64,000 nt of DNA from Clostridiaceae bacterium (GTDB lineage Bacteria > Bacillota > Clostridia > Oscillospirales > Acutalibacteraceae), in NCBI GenBank assembly GCA_021769555.1, contig JAETSR010000004.1, positions 124,001 to 188,000 on the forward strand, read 5' to 3'. How positions within the stretch are numbered: the stretch's first letter is position 1; every line of letters begins with the position of its first letter. The notes below the pieces were generated by a model. It worked only from the letters and a program-made list of their open reading frames with translations, was not told where the DNA came from and did not search any database. Shown one piece after another: positions 16,231 to 24,203 of this stretch. Position numbers and translations under genes: made by a program.

Positions 16231-16261
16231 AAAGCCTCTTCGTGGTGAAGGGGCTTTTTTT
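16231..16261 (+). terminator. Terminator after rpmA
   Basis: The stem AAGCCTCTTC/GAAGGGGCTT, with one imperfect pair, is followed by T7 and ends the rplU operon. Confidence 0.85.
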
Positions 16262-16282
16262 GTGATAGGGGAGGCACAGCCT

Positions 16283-16882
16283 ATGGACATGACCGGGTTT
16301 CAGTGGACGAGGGAGCCGGAGAGCTTTACCCTTGGGGATGGCAGGCTCGAGGCGGTCACAAAGCCCCATACGGACCTCTGGCAGAGGACCTACTACCACT
16401 TTCAGAACGACAACGCCCCGGTGTTTCAGACGGAGACCGGGGAGAAATATTTCAGCTTCACTGTTAAGACGGATTTTTCCGGCAGCGGCCACAGATTCGA
16501 ACAGTGCGGCATTGTAATGTACCTTGACAGCGAGAACTGGCTTAAGGCCTCGGTGGAATATGAGAACAGTGAGTTCGGGCATTTAGGGAGCGTTGTGACC
16601 AACGGCGGCTATTCCGACTGGGCCACAACGGCCGTTCCCGCAGATATAAAAACAATGTGGTACAGGCTCAGCCGCCGGGAGGACGACTACAGGATAGAGT
16701 GCTCTAGGGACGGCGTTCATTTTGAGCAGATGCGCGTATGCCATATGCACAAGGGCGGGGGAGCGGTACGCTTCGGGGTATATGCCTGCTCCCCGGAGGA
16801 CTCGTCCTTTAAGGCGGTGTTCACAGACATGGAGATAACGGAGTGCAGATGGGCGGCACATGACGGGCAGCAGCCGGACTAG
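16283..16882 (+). CDS. DUF1349 domain protein (concanavalin-like fold)
   Basis: This 199-residue protein, beginning MDMTGFQWTREPES, belongs to the DUF1349/YoaF-like group predicted to have a LamG/concanavalin-type beta-sandwich, often carbohydrate-associated. Family-typical stretches are FQNDNAPVFQTETGEKYFSFTV, CGIVMYLDSENWLKASVEYE and YRIECSRDGVHFEQMRVCH. No signal peptide is seen, so it is cytoplasmic. I use the ATG at 16283 because GGGGAGG lies 9 bp upstream. A GTG at 16262 abuts the terminator T-run. Confidence 0.85.
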   Translation: MDMTGFQWTREPESFTLGDGRLEAVTKPHTDLWQRTYYHFQNDNAPVFQTETGEKYFSFTVKTDFSGSGHRFEQCGIVMYLDSENWLKASVEYENSEFGHLGSVVTNGGYSDWATTAVPADIKTMWYRLSRREDDYRIECSRDGVHFEQMRVCHMHKGGGAVRFGVYACSPEDSSFKAVFTDMEITECRWAAHDGQQPD

Positions 16883-16892
16883 GAGTTGAAGT

Positions 16893-17690
16893 ATGACAAG
16901 ATTATTCATCGTTGAGGGCCCGCCCTGCTCGGGCAAGAGCAGCACGGCAGAGCATATCGCCGGGAGGCTTACAAAAATGGGCCGCAAGGTGTCCTGCATA
17001 GACGAGGGCACGGGGGAGCACCCGGCCGACTATGAGGACAGCGCCTATGTGACCGGCGGGCAGCTGGCCTCCTTCCCGCCGGGGCTCAGAGAGATGGTGC
17101 GCTCGGGCGGGGAGGCCCGGGCGGACGGCTATGTGCTGCCTCTGGGGAAGTTCGGAGGGGCGGCTTTGGAGCGGCTTATGCCGTATAAGATATACGACGC
17201 TCTGCCCTGGGAGGCGGAGATGCCGGTAATGCTGGACAAGTGGGAGGGCTTTGTAAAGAGCGCGGAGGACCGCACGGTGTATGTTTTTAACTGTGTGCTT
17301 TTGCAGAACCCCATGTGCGAGACCATGATGCGCTTTGACTTTTCCATAGAGCAGTCATTTGAGTATATCTCAAAAATAGCGGAGACGATTGTCCCCATGG
17401 AGCCGGCGGTGGTGTACCTTAAAGACAGCGGCATAGCCGAGAGCGTGCGTGCCGCCTCTGAGGAGCGGCCGGGCTGGCTCCCGGAGGTCATAAAGTACCA
17501 TGAAAACGGCGCTTACGGCAGGAGCACAGGCGCGAAGGGCTTTGAGGGCTATATCGCCTGCCTTGAGGAGCGCCAGCGCCGGGAGCTTGAGATTTTAGAC
17601 AGGCTGGGGCTTAGAAGCCTCGTGCTTGAGGACCCGAAAAGGGACTGGGATGGAGCGTACAGGGAGCTGGACGCATTCATAAGGAGATAG
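16893..17690 (+). CDS. P-loop NTPase/kinase-like protein
   Basis: This 265-residue protein has an N-terminal Walker A EGPPCSGKSST (residues 8-18), as in nucleotide or small-molecule kinases and in some uncharacterised clostridial ATPases. An acidic segment CIDEGTGEHPADYEDS may hold a Walker-B-like or substrate site. The rest is alpha-helical, with conserved-looking CVLLQNPMCETMMRFDF and AETIVPMEPAVVYL segments. The substrate is unknown. It follows the DUF1349 gene by 10 bp and precedes a lipoprotein gene by 9 bp, so it is co-transcribed. Confidence 0.7.
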   Translation: MTRLFIVEGPPCSGKSSTAEHIAGRLTKMGRKVSCIDEGTGEHPADYEDSAYVTGGQLASFPPGLREMVRSGGEARADGYVLPLGKFGGAALERLMPYKIYDALPWEAEMPVMLDKWEGFVKSAEDRTVYVFNCVLLQNPMCETMMRFDFSIEQSFEYISKIAETIVPMEPAVVYLKDSGIAESVRAASEERPGWLPEVIKYHENGAYGRSTGAKGFEGYIACLEERQRRELEILDRLGLRSLVLEDPKRDWDGAYRELDAFIRR

Positions 17691-17699
17691 GGGGCCCAC

Positions 17700-18089
17700 A
17701 TGAAAAAGCTGATTCTGCTAATACTAATACCGGCGCTTATACTCACGCTCGGCGGCTGCTTCGTTGCAAGCACCCATTTTGAGATAGGCGGGGCGGCTAA
17801 AATAGAGCTCCGCTCGGGGAACGACGGCAGCTCAGTGGAGATAACTGACGCGGAAGACATACGACATATAACTGAAAATATAAATACACTCAGATTTGAG
17901 AAGGTAAACGTTGAAGGGACGTATGACGGCTGGAGCTATGACATCAGCTGGTACGGCGCTGACGGCGGGCTTATGGACAGTATGGTTATTATGGGCGGCA
18001 ACCGTGTTCAGTATGGCGGCGCCTATTACGACAGCCTTGGGGCCACTGTAGACACGGTGTTCCTGGACCGTCTCTTGGAGGGCGAGTGA
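17700..18089 (+). CDS. Putative small lipoprotein
   Basis: This 129-residue exported protein has a signal sequence and a lipobox-like TLGGC with the Cys at residue 21. The mature part looks like a small beta-rich domain (NDGSSVEITDAEDIRHITENIN... WYGADGGLMDSMVIMGG), reminiscent of DUF5301-like proteins. That family call is tentative. It lies inside the plus-strand run and its stop directly abuts the next start. Confidence 0.7.
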   Translation: MKKLILLILIPALILTLGGCFVASTHFEIGGAAKIELRSGNDGSSVEITDAEDIRHITENINTLRFEKVNVEGTYDGWSYDISWYGADGGLMDSMVIMGGNRVQYGGAYYDSLGATVDTVFLDRLLEGE

Positions 18090-18785
18090 TTGGATATTTC
18101 CCTGCACTACAGTGAGAGGGGCTCGGGCGAGCCCCTTATCCTCCTTCACGGCAACGGCGAGGACGGCTCGTATTTTGAGCGCCAGCTTGAGCATTTCTCA
18201 AAGAGCTATAGGGTAATAGCCGTGGACACCAGAGGCCACGGCAAATCCCCCAGGGGCGAAGCGCCCTTCACCATAGGCCAGTTTGCCCATGACCTGGCGG
18301 GATTTATGGACAGCCTGGGGCTGGAAAGCGCCATAATTCTGGGCTTCTCAGACGGGGCGAATATCGCCATGCGCTTTGCTCTCAGCTATCCGGAGAGGGT
18401 GAAGGCGCTGATACTGAACGGCGGCAACTTGGACCCCTCAGGGATAAAGCCCATGGTGCAGATACCCATTGAGCTGGGATATAGGCTTACAAAAATTTTC
18501 GCGGGGAAGTCACCGGAGGCGAAAGGGCATATGGAGCTTTTGGGGCTCATGGTGAACGACCCAAATATAAGCCCGGAGGAGCTGGGGAGAATAAGGGCCC
18601 CGGCCATGGTTATAGCCGGGACGCGGGATATGGTGAAGGAGAGCCACACCCGGCTGATAGCGGGGAGCATTCCGGGGGCGAAGCTGTCAATAATAGAGGG
18701 GGACCACTTTATTGCCGGTAAGAGGCCGGGGAGGTTTAATGAGGCTGTGGGGGAGTTTTTGAGGGAGATAGAGGAGATATGCTGA
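18090..18785 (+). CDS. Alpha/beta-fold hydrolase
   Basis: This 231-residue cytoplasmic hydrolase has the oxyanion-hole motif LLHGNGEDG (residues 18-26). The nucleophile elbow GFSDG carries the Ser, with Asp in AGTRDMV and His in EGDHFI near the C-terminus, completing the triad. The start is a TTG directly after the previous stop, with GGAGG at good spacing. The substrate is unknown; it is likely an esterase of the MhpC-type. Confidence 0.88.
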   Translation: MDISLHYSERGSGEPLILLHGNGEDGSYFERQLEHFSKSYRVIAVDTRGHGKSPRGEAPFTIGQFAHDLAGFMDSLGLESAIILGFSDGANIAMRFALSYPERVKALILNGGNLDPSGIKPMVQIPIELGYRLTKIFAGKSPEAKGHMELLGLMVNDPNISPEELGRIRAPAMVIAGTRDMVKESHTRLIAGSIPGAKLSIIEGDHFIAGKRPGRFNEAVGEFLREIEEIC

Positions 18786-18786
18786 G

Positions 18787-19302
18787 ATGAATCTACAGAT
18801 AACCACCAAAAACCTGACAATAATACCATTCACCCGAAGCTATATAGAGCCCTACCACCAGGAGTTCACCCCCGAGGTCACCAGATACCAATACCCCGAC
18901 CCCTTCCCCAATCCTGATACCGCCGGGCAGGTGCTGGGGGGATTTATGGAGGCCATGGAGCGGGGGGAAATGCTTGAGCTTGTGATACTCGGCCCTGACG
19001 GGGAGTTCCTTGGCAGCGCGGAGGTGTTCGGGCTTCGGGAAAGGGCCCCGGAGCTGGGGCTGTGGCTGAAGGGCTCCGCACAGGGGAAAGGGTACGGCAG
19101 GGAGGCCCTGGAGGGAGTTTTGGGATATCTTGACGGGCTGCATCGGTACGAATATTATATCTATGAGGCCGACGAGAGGAACATGCCCAGCGTGCGGCTT
19201 GCGGAGAAATTCCCCCATGAGAAGGGCGGGCTGGAGAAAGTGGTAACGGAGTCCGGCAGGGAGCTGAGGCTTAGGACATACCGTATTTACGCCAGGAGGT
19301 AA
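18787..19302 (+). CDS. GNAT family N-acetyltransferase
   Basis: This 171-residue acetyl-CoA-dependent acyltransferase is of the RimJ/RimL-like type. The acetyl-CoA loop is visible as GSAQGKGYGREALEGVLGY. It starts 1 bp after the hydrolase stop region and ends 3 bp before obgE, so all are in one transcript. The acceptor is unknown. Confidence 0.85.
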   Translation: MNLQITTKNLTIIPFTRSYIEPYHQEFTPEVTRYQYPDPFPNPDTAGQVLGGFMEAMERGEMLELVILGPDGEFLGSAEVFGLRERAPELGLWLKGSAQGKGYGREALEGVLGYLDGLHRYEYYIYEADERNMPSVRLAEKFPHEKGGLEKVVTESGRELRLRTYRIYARR

Positions 19303-19305
19303 AAT

Positions 19306-20577
19306 ATGTTCATAGACATTGCAAAGATATATATAAAGGCCGGGGACGGCGGGGACGGCGCGGTGTCCTTCCACAGGGAGAAGTACGTGGCCGCGGGCGG
19401 GCCCGACGGAGGTGACGGCGGGCGCGGGGGGAGCGTTGTGTTTATTGGGGACAGCAACCTCTCCACCCTTGCGGACTTCAGATATAAGCGCAAGTACACC
19501 GCTCCCAGAGGGGAGAACGGCAGAGGCGGCAGGTGCGCCGGGAAGTCCGCGGGGGACCTCATTGTGAGGGTGCCAATCGGGACGCTGGTCAAGGAGGCCG
19601 AAACCGGCAGGATAATCGCCGACATCTGGGACGGAGAGCCCCAGGTGATAGCAAAGGGCGGCAAGGGCGGCTGGGGGAACACCCACTTTGCCACCCCCAC
19701 CCGCCAGGCCCCCCGCTTTGCAAAGCCCGGGCTCCCCGGCCAGGAGATGGAGGTGCAGCTTGAGCTGAAGCTTTTAGCGGACGTGGGCCTTGTGGGCTTT
19801 CCCAATGTAGGCAAGTCCACCCTTATCTCGGTGGTCTCCGAGGCAAAGCCCAATATCGCAAACTACCACTTCACCACCCTCACCCCGGTGCTGGGAGTGG
19901 TGCGCCTGGGGGAGGGCCGGTCCTTTGTTATGGCGGATATCCCCGGGCTCATAGAGGGGGCCTGGGAGGGCAAGGGCCTTGGGCACCAGTTTTTGCGGCA
20001 CGTGGAGCGGTGCAGGATGCTGGTGCACATAGTTGACGTGTCCGGCAGCGAAGGGAGAGACCCTAAGGAGGACTTCGAGGTCATAAACCGGGAGCTGAAG
20101 AAGTTCAATCCTGAGCTCTCTGAGCGGCCCATGCTGGTGGCGGGGAACAAGTGCGATTTGGCGGAGCCGGGGCAGGTGGAGGAGTTCAGGGCTTATGTTG
20201 AGGGGCTGGGATATAAGTTCTTCCCCATAATCGCCCCAATAAACGAGCAGGTGGACGAGCTTATGGACGCAGTCACGGCGGAGCTCTCAAAGCTGCCGCC
20301 CATACTTCGGTATGAGCCGGAGCCGGCGGAGCTCAGGCCCGTGGAGGAGCTGGAACGGGGCGCGGCGAAGGTCGTGAACGATGAGGGCGTGTTCACCGTG
20401 GAGGCGCCCTGGCTCGAGAGGATAATGCGCGCGGTGGACTTTGACGACAGCGAGTCGCTGCAGTACTTCCAGCGGGTGCTCATTGAGACAGGGGTGATAG
20501 ACGCCCTTAGAGAGGCCGGCTGTGACGAGGGGGACACCGTGGACATCTACGGCCTGGAATTTGACTTTGTGGAGTAA
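19306..20577 (+). CDS. obgE: GTPase ObgE/CgtA
   Basis: This 423-residue ribosome-assembly and stress GTPase has three parts. The glycine-rich Obg fold runs over residues 1-158 (KAGDGGDGAVSFHREKY at the start). The G domain has G1 GFPNVGKST, G3 ADIPGLIEGA and G4 NKCD. The C-terminal OCT domain (about 345-423) is found in Firmicutes Obg. An AGGAGG precedes the ATG. It is followed at 4 bp by the Mini-RNase III gene. Confidence 0.97.
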   Translation: MFIDIAKIYIKAGDGGDGAVSFHREKYVAAGGPDGGDGGRGGSVVFIGDSNLSTLADFRYKRKYTAPRGENGRGGRCAGKSAGDLIVRVPIGTLVKEAETGRIIADIWDGEPQVIAKGGKGGWGNTHFATPTRQAPRFAKPGLPGQEMEVQLELKLLADVGLVGFPNVGKSTLISVVSEAKPNIANYHFTTLTPVLGVVRLGEGRSFVMADIPGLIEGAWEGKGLGHQFLRHVERCRMLVHIVDVSGSEGRDPKEDFEVINRELKKFNPELSERPMLVAGNKCDLAEPGQVEEFRAYVEGLGYKFFPIIAPINEQVDELMDAVTAELSKLPPILRYEPEPAELRPVEELERGAAKVVNDEGVFTVEAPWLERIMRAVDFDDSESLQYFQRVLIETGVIDALREAGCDEGDTVDIYGLEFDFVE

Positions 20578-20580
20578 GGG

Positions 20581-21003
20581 GTGCTTATATTGGACACACT
20601 GCTTGGGGCCCCCTGCCCGGATATGCGGCGCATGAGCGCGCTGGACCTGGCCTTTGTAGGCGACGGGGCCTATGACCTGCTGGCCCGGGAGTACCTGCTA
20701 AAGGACGGCCCCTGCCCTGTGAAGAAGCTCCACCTTCGCAAGACGGCCTTAGTCTGCTGCAGGGCTCAGTCGAAGGCGCTGCAGGGGCTTTGGGAGGGGC
20801 TCTCAGAAGAGGAGCGGGATGTGGCCCTTAGGGGCAGGAACGCCCACGTGGGCCATGTGCCGAAGAACGCGGACCCGGCCGACTACCACGGGGCCACGGC
20901 TTTTGAGGCCCTTATGGGCTGGCTCTACATGAGAGGGGACATAAACAGGGCCAGGGAGCTTTTTCTCATGGCCGTGAAGCTGCTTGAAGAGGAAAATCAG
21001 TAA
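20581..21003 (+). CDS. mrnC: Mini-ribonuclease 3
   Basis: This 140-residue RNase III catalytic domain without a dsRNA-binding domain matures 23S rRNA ends in Firmicutes. Catalytic signature: ALDLAFVGDGAYDLLARE, and later ATAFEALMGWLYM. The ORF starts with GTG at 20581. A TTG at 20590 has better spacing to AAGGGG, so the true start may be three codons later. Confidence 0.9.
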   Translation: MLILDTLLGAPCPDMRRMSALDLAFVGDGAYDLLAREYLLKDGPCPVKKLHLRKTALVCCRAQSKALQGLWEGLSEEERDVALRGRNAHVGHVPKNADPADYHGATAFEALMGWLYMRGDINRARELFLMAVKLLEEENQ

Positions 21004-21025
21004 TTTTGAAAGGAGACCGGATAAT

Positions 21026-21940
21026 ATGGAGAGATTGGGCCGGCGCAGGGATATTATTTTGGACGGCGTATTCATAACGGCGGGAGCGGCAGTCTATGCC
21101 ACGGCGGTCACAGCTTTGACCGCCCCGAACAATATAGCCCCCGGCGGGGTGACGGGCCTTTGCACCATGCTGAACTTCCTGTTCGGCACGCCCATAGGGC
21201 TTATGAGCTTTCTCATAAACATACCCATAATTTTATGGGCGGTGGTGGAGATAGGCTATAAGCTGGTGGTGCGCACGATGGCGGCCATAGTGCTGTCGTC
21301 CATTCTGATAGACCTTTTCGGCGGCTTCATGCCTGTGTACAGGGGCAATCCTGTCCTGGTGGCGGTGTTCTCCGGGGTATGCGAGGGGCTGGGGCTCTCC
21401 CTGACCTTTATACGGGGCGCTACTACCGGGGGCACGGACATGGTGGCGAGATTATTGGAGCGGCGTATGCCCCACCTGTCCATGGGCAAGCTGATGCTGG
21501 CTTTGGACGGCGTGATAGTGGCGATGTCGGCGGTGGTTTTCGGGAGCATTGAGAACGCCATGTACGCCTGTATCTCAATATTTGTCTGCACGAGCATAAT
21601 CGACGCCATCCTCTATGGCACGGACGCGGGGACAGGCAAGCTCTTCTATGTAATGAGCCCGAAGGTGCGCGGGATGGGGCAGAGGATAATCGAGGAGATG
21701 GACCGCACGGTGACCTATCTTGACAGCCGCGGGGGCTACAGCAACGAGCCCGGGGAGACAATGCTCTGCGTTGTGAGGCGGTTCGAGGTCTATCAGATAC
21801 AGGCCATCATCCGGGAGGAGGACAAGGACGCCTTTGTGATAGTCGGCGACGCGGGGCAGATAACCGGCGAGGGCTTCAGGCCCATGCACCCGGACGACAA
21901 GTCATTAAAGGAGCTTTTGGGCGAGATAAAGAAGAAGTGA
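21026..21940 (+). CDS. YitT family membrane protein (DUF161/DUF2179)
   Basis: This 304-residue protein has five or six transmembrane helices in the first 190 residues, including the motif NNIAPGGVTGLCTMLNFLFG. A cytoplasmic DUF2179 domain (about 215-300, DRTVTYLDSRGGYSNEPGETM) follows. The function is not established. The ATG at 21026 follows AAAGGAGA, 22 bp after mrnC. No plus-strand terminator is obvious downstream; the hairpin at 21952 has its T-run on the other strand. Confidence 0.9.
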   Translation: MERLGRRRDIILDGVFITAGAAVYATAVTALTAPNNIAPGGVTGLCTMLNFLFGTPIGLMSFLINIPIILWAVVEIGYKLVVRTMAAIVLSSILIDLFGGFMPVYRGNPVLVAVFSGVCEGLGLSLTFIRGATTGGTDMVARLLERRMPHLSMGKLMLALDGVIVAMSAVVFGSIENAMYACISIFVCTSIIDAILYGTDAGTGKLFYVMSPKVRGMGQRIIEEMDRTVTYLDSRGGYSNEPGETMLCVVRRFEVYQIQAIIREEDKDAFVIVGDAGQITGEGFRPMHPDDKSLKELLGEIKKK

Positions 21941-21951
21941 AGCAAAGCAAA

Positions 21952-21973
21952 AGACCCGGCCAAAACCGGGTCT
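21952..21973 (-). terminator. Terminator of the Asn/Gln-rich mini-gene
   Basis: The 8-bp stem AGACCCGG/CCGGGTCT has a 6-nt loop and is followed on the minus strand by TTTTGCTTTG. It starts 16 bp after the stop codon of the small gene. Confidence 0.8.
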
Positions 21974-21989
21974 CAGCTGGAAGTTCCAG

Positions 21990-22160
21990 TTAGAACTGCT
22001 CGTTCTGCTCCTGCTCGTACTTCTGGTTCTTGGATTTCTGATTCTGGCTCTGAGAGTTCTGCTTGTTCTGAGAGCGGTTGTTCTGGCTGTTCTGAGAGTT
22101 CTGGTTCTGTGAGTTATTCCTGTTCTGGTTCTGCTGATTCTGGTTCTGATTGTTGCTCAT
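21990..22160 (-). CDS. Asn/Gln-rich 56-residue protein
   Basis: This small gene begins MSNNQNQNQQNQNRNNSQ and ends YEQEQNEQF, with Asn, Gln and Ser making up most of the chain and Lys/Glu near the C-terminus. There is no signal peptide, hydrophobic segment or Cys. The ATG at 22160 has a Shine-Dalgarno (AAAGGAAG) nine bases upstream, and a terminator follows. Translation is otherwise low-complexity, with alternating CAG/AAC/AAT codons. That could raise the suspicion of a plain repeat, but start, site and terminator argue for a gene. Such Q/N-rich mini-proteins recall gamma-type small acid-soluble spore proteins in composition only; homology is not shown. Confidence 0.75.
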   Translation of the reverse strand: MSNNQNQNQQNQNRNNSQNQNSQNSQNNRSQNKQNSQSQNQKSKNQKYEQEQNEQF

Positions 22161-22321
22161 GAGTTATACTTCCTTTCATGCAATGATAGCGAAGCGAAAG
22201 CCCTCCGCCGTGCCTCACCAAATGAAGCGGTGCGGAAGCCTTTCAAGAGGTATTGTGGGCAGGAGAGGCGGGATTATGCGGTTATATAGCTGAAAAATTT
22301 TTTGGAAAGAGTGGTGGCATA

Positions 22322-22864
22322 ATGGGGTACTATAGAAAGATGCAGGGCGAAAGAATATATCTGTCGCCTATTGATGCAGCGGAGACAGAAAGCTTTGTCA
22401 AATGGATGAACGACCGGGCCGTTGCGGAGCTGTTCGGGGAGTATAGCAAGGCAATCTCCTCAAAGGACGACCTGAAATGGATATACGAGCCCCCGGAGCA
22501 TATGCAGCGGTATGCCATAGTGCTAAAAGGGGAGGACGAGCTGATAGGCAGCATAAGCATACACAACATCGACCATCTGAACCGCAACGCTTTTTTGGGC
22601 ATATTCATCGGCGAAGCGCGCCACCGTGGAAAGGGCTATGGGCAGGAGGCTGTGCGGCTCATACTGGAATACGGCTTCAAGACGCTGAACCTGCACAATA
22701 TTATGCTCTCGGTGCACGCCGATAACCATGCGGGAATAACCTGCTACAAGAAAGCCGGCTTCCGGGAGGATGGGCGGCTGAGGGAGTGGGTTTTTAAGGA
22801 CGGAAGATATGTGGACAAGCTTTATATGAGCATTTTGGAGCATGAATTTTTGACTGAGGGGTGA
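22322..22864 (+). CDS. GNAT acetyltransferase, RimJ/RimL type
   Basis: This 180-residue acetyltransferase has the acetyl-CoA loop ARHRGKGYGQEAVRLIL and the conserved tail NHAGITCYKKAGFREDGRLRE, close to SpeG/RimJ-like enzymes. ATG 22322 is preceded by a modest GAGTGGTGG; ATG 22340 is an alternative. The 160 bp between it and the mini-gene holds no clear promoter that I can see. Confidence 0.87.
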   Translation: MGYYRKMQGERIYLSPIDAAETESFVKWMNDRAVAELFGEYSKAISSKDDLKWIYEPPEHMQRYAIVLKGEDELIGSISIHNIDHLNRNAFLGIFIGEARHRGKGYGQEAVRLILEYGFKTLNLHNIMLSVHADNHAGITCYKKAGFREDGRLREWVFKDGRYVDKLYMSILEHEFLTEG

Positions 22865-22868
22865 AACC

Positions 22869-24203
22869 ATGTGCCTGCCCGAGGCGTTCCTTGAGCGGAT
22901 GAAATCCCAGCTTGGGGGCGAGTACCCGGCCTTTTTGGAGTGCTATGAGCGCCCGGCCTATAGGGGCGTGAGGCTGAACCCGCTGAAATGTGATGAGAAG
23001 ACCCTGAGGGCAAGCCTGCCCTTTGAGCTTTCGCCATCGGCTTTTTCAAAATTTTCCTTTTACGCGGACTATAGCGGGGGGCTCGGGAAGCTGCCCGCGC
23101 ACCACGCGGGGATGTTCTACTCCCAGGAGCCCTCGGCTTCATCAGCGGTGACGGCCCTGGACCCTCAGCCCGGGGAGCGGATACTGGACCTTTGCGCGGC
23201 CCCCGGGGGAAAGTCCACCCAGATAGCGGGGGCCCTCATGGGCCGGGGGCTCCTATGGGCCAACGAGCCTGTGCGCGGGAGGGCGGGGGCGCTTTTGTCA
23301 AACCTTGAGCGGCTGGGGGCGGCAAACGCCGTAGTGTCATGCGCGTACCCCGAGCGGCTCTGCCCGGGGCTTCAGGGGTATTTCGACCGGGTGCTGGTGG
23401 ACGCCCCCTGCTCTGGGGAGGGAATGTTCCGGCGGGATGAAAAGGCTATAGAGGAGTGGACGCCCCAGGGGGTCGAAGCCTGTGCCAGGCGGCAGCTGGC
23501 AATCCTGGACCAGGCGGCGGGTACTCTCCGGGAGGGGGGCGTGCTGGTCTACTCCACCTGCACCTTCTCATATGCTGAGAACGAGGGGGTTGTAAGGGAG
23601 TTTTTGAAGGGACACCCGGAATTTGTGCAGGAAAAAATCCCCGCGCTGTTCGGGCGGGGGGACATGGACGGCGGGCTTGGGAGGCGCATATACCCAATGG
23701 ACGGTGGCGAGGGGCATTTTGTGGCGCGCATGAAGCGGGTCGGGGAGAATGCGTGCCTTGCCGGGGAGTACCGCTGTGAGGCCCTGAAGGGCGCCATCCT
23801 GTCCCAGGCATTGGAGCTTATGGACGGGCTCTTCTGTGCCGGGCACGGCGGCCTGAGGCCGGTACTTGTGCGGGACAAGGTACTGCTGCTGCCAAAGGAG
23901 CTCCCGGAGCTCTCCGGTTTAGGCGTGCTCCGGGCGGGAGCGGAGCTGTGCGAGGTGAAGGCAAAGCGCCTTGAGCCTGTCCACGGTATTTTCATGTGCC
24001 GGCGGCCTGAGGACTTCCGCCAAAGGCTTGAGCTGCCTGTTGACGGCCGGGAGATACTCTCTTTCCTCCGGGGGGAGGAGCTGGACTGCGGCGGGTCGGG
24101 GTACACGGCGGTGTGCGTAAGCGGCGCTGTGACCGGCTTTGGAAAGGCCTCGAACGGGCGGCTGAAAAACCGCTACCCCAAGGGGCTGAGAAATTTGAGC
24201 TAG
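22869..24203 (+). CDS. RNA m5C methyltransferase, RsmF/NSUN-type (RsmB/NOP family)
   Basis: This 444-residue SAM-dependent cytosine-5 RNA methyltransferase probably acts on 16S rRNA. Motif I is LDLCAAPGGKSTQIAGAL. The catalytic pair is PCSGEGMF (motif IV) and YSTCTFSYAENEG (motif VI Cys). The C-terminal 130 residues are the RsmF-type accessory/PUA-like region. It starts 4 bp after the acetyltransferase stop (GGGG ribosome site within the stop). It overlaps the convergent tmcAL by 4 bp. Confidence 0.92.
   Translation: MCLPEAFLERMKSQLGGEYPAFLECYERPAYRGVRLNPLKCDEKTLRASLPFELSPSAFSKFSFYADYSGGLGKLPAHHAGMFYSQEPSASSAVTALDPQPGERILDLCAAPGGKSTQIAGALMGRGLLWANEPVRGRAGALLSNLERLGAANAVVSCAYPERLCPGLQGYFDRVLVDAPCSGEGMFRRDEKAIEEWTPQGVEACARRQLAILDQAAGTLREGGVLVYSTCTFSYAENEGVVREFLKGHPEFVQEKIPALFGRGDMDGGLGRRIYPMDGGEGHFVARMKRVGENACLAGEYRCEALKGAILSQALELMDGLFCAGHGGLRPVLVRDKVLLLPKELPELSGLGVLRAGAELCEVKAKRLEPVHGIFMCRRPEDFRQRLELPVDGREILSFLRGEELDCGGSGYTAVCVSGAVTGFGKASNGRLKNRYPKGLRNLS

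Noticed and set aside
22000-22150. Low-complexity CAG/AAC/TCT stretch as a simple repeat or minisatellite
   Set aside because: It reads as one open frame with start, ribosome site and terminator, and the codons are varied enough to argue against a pure DNA repeat.
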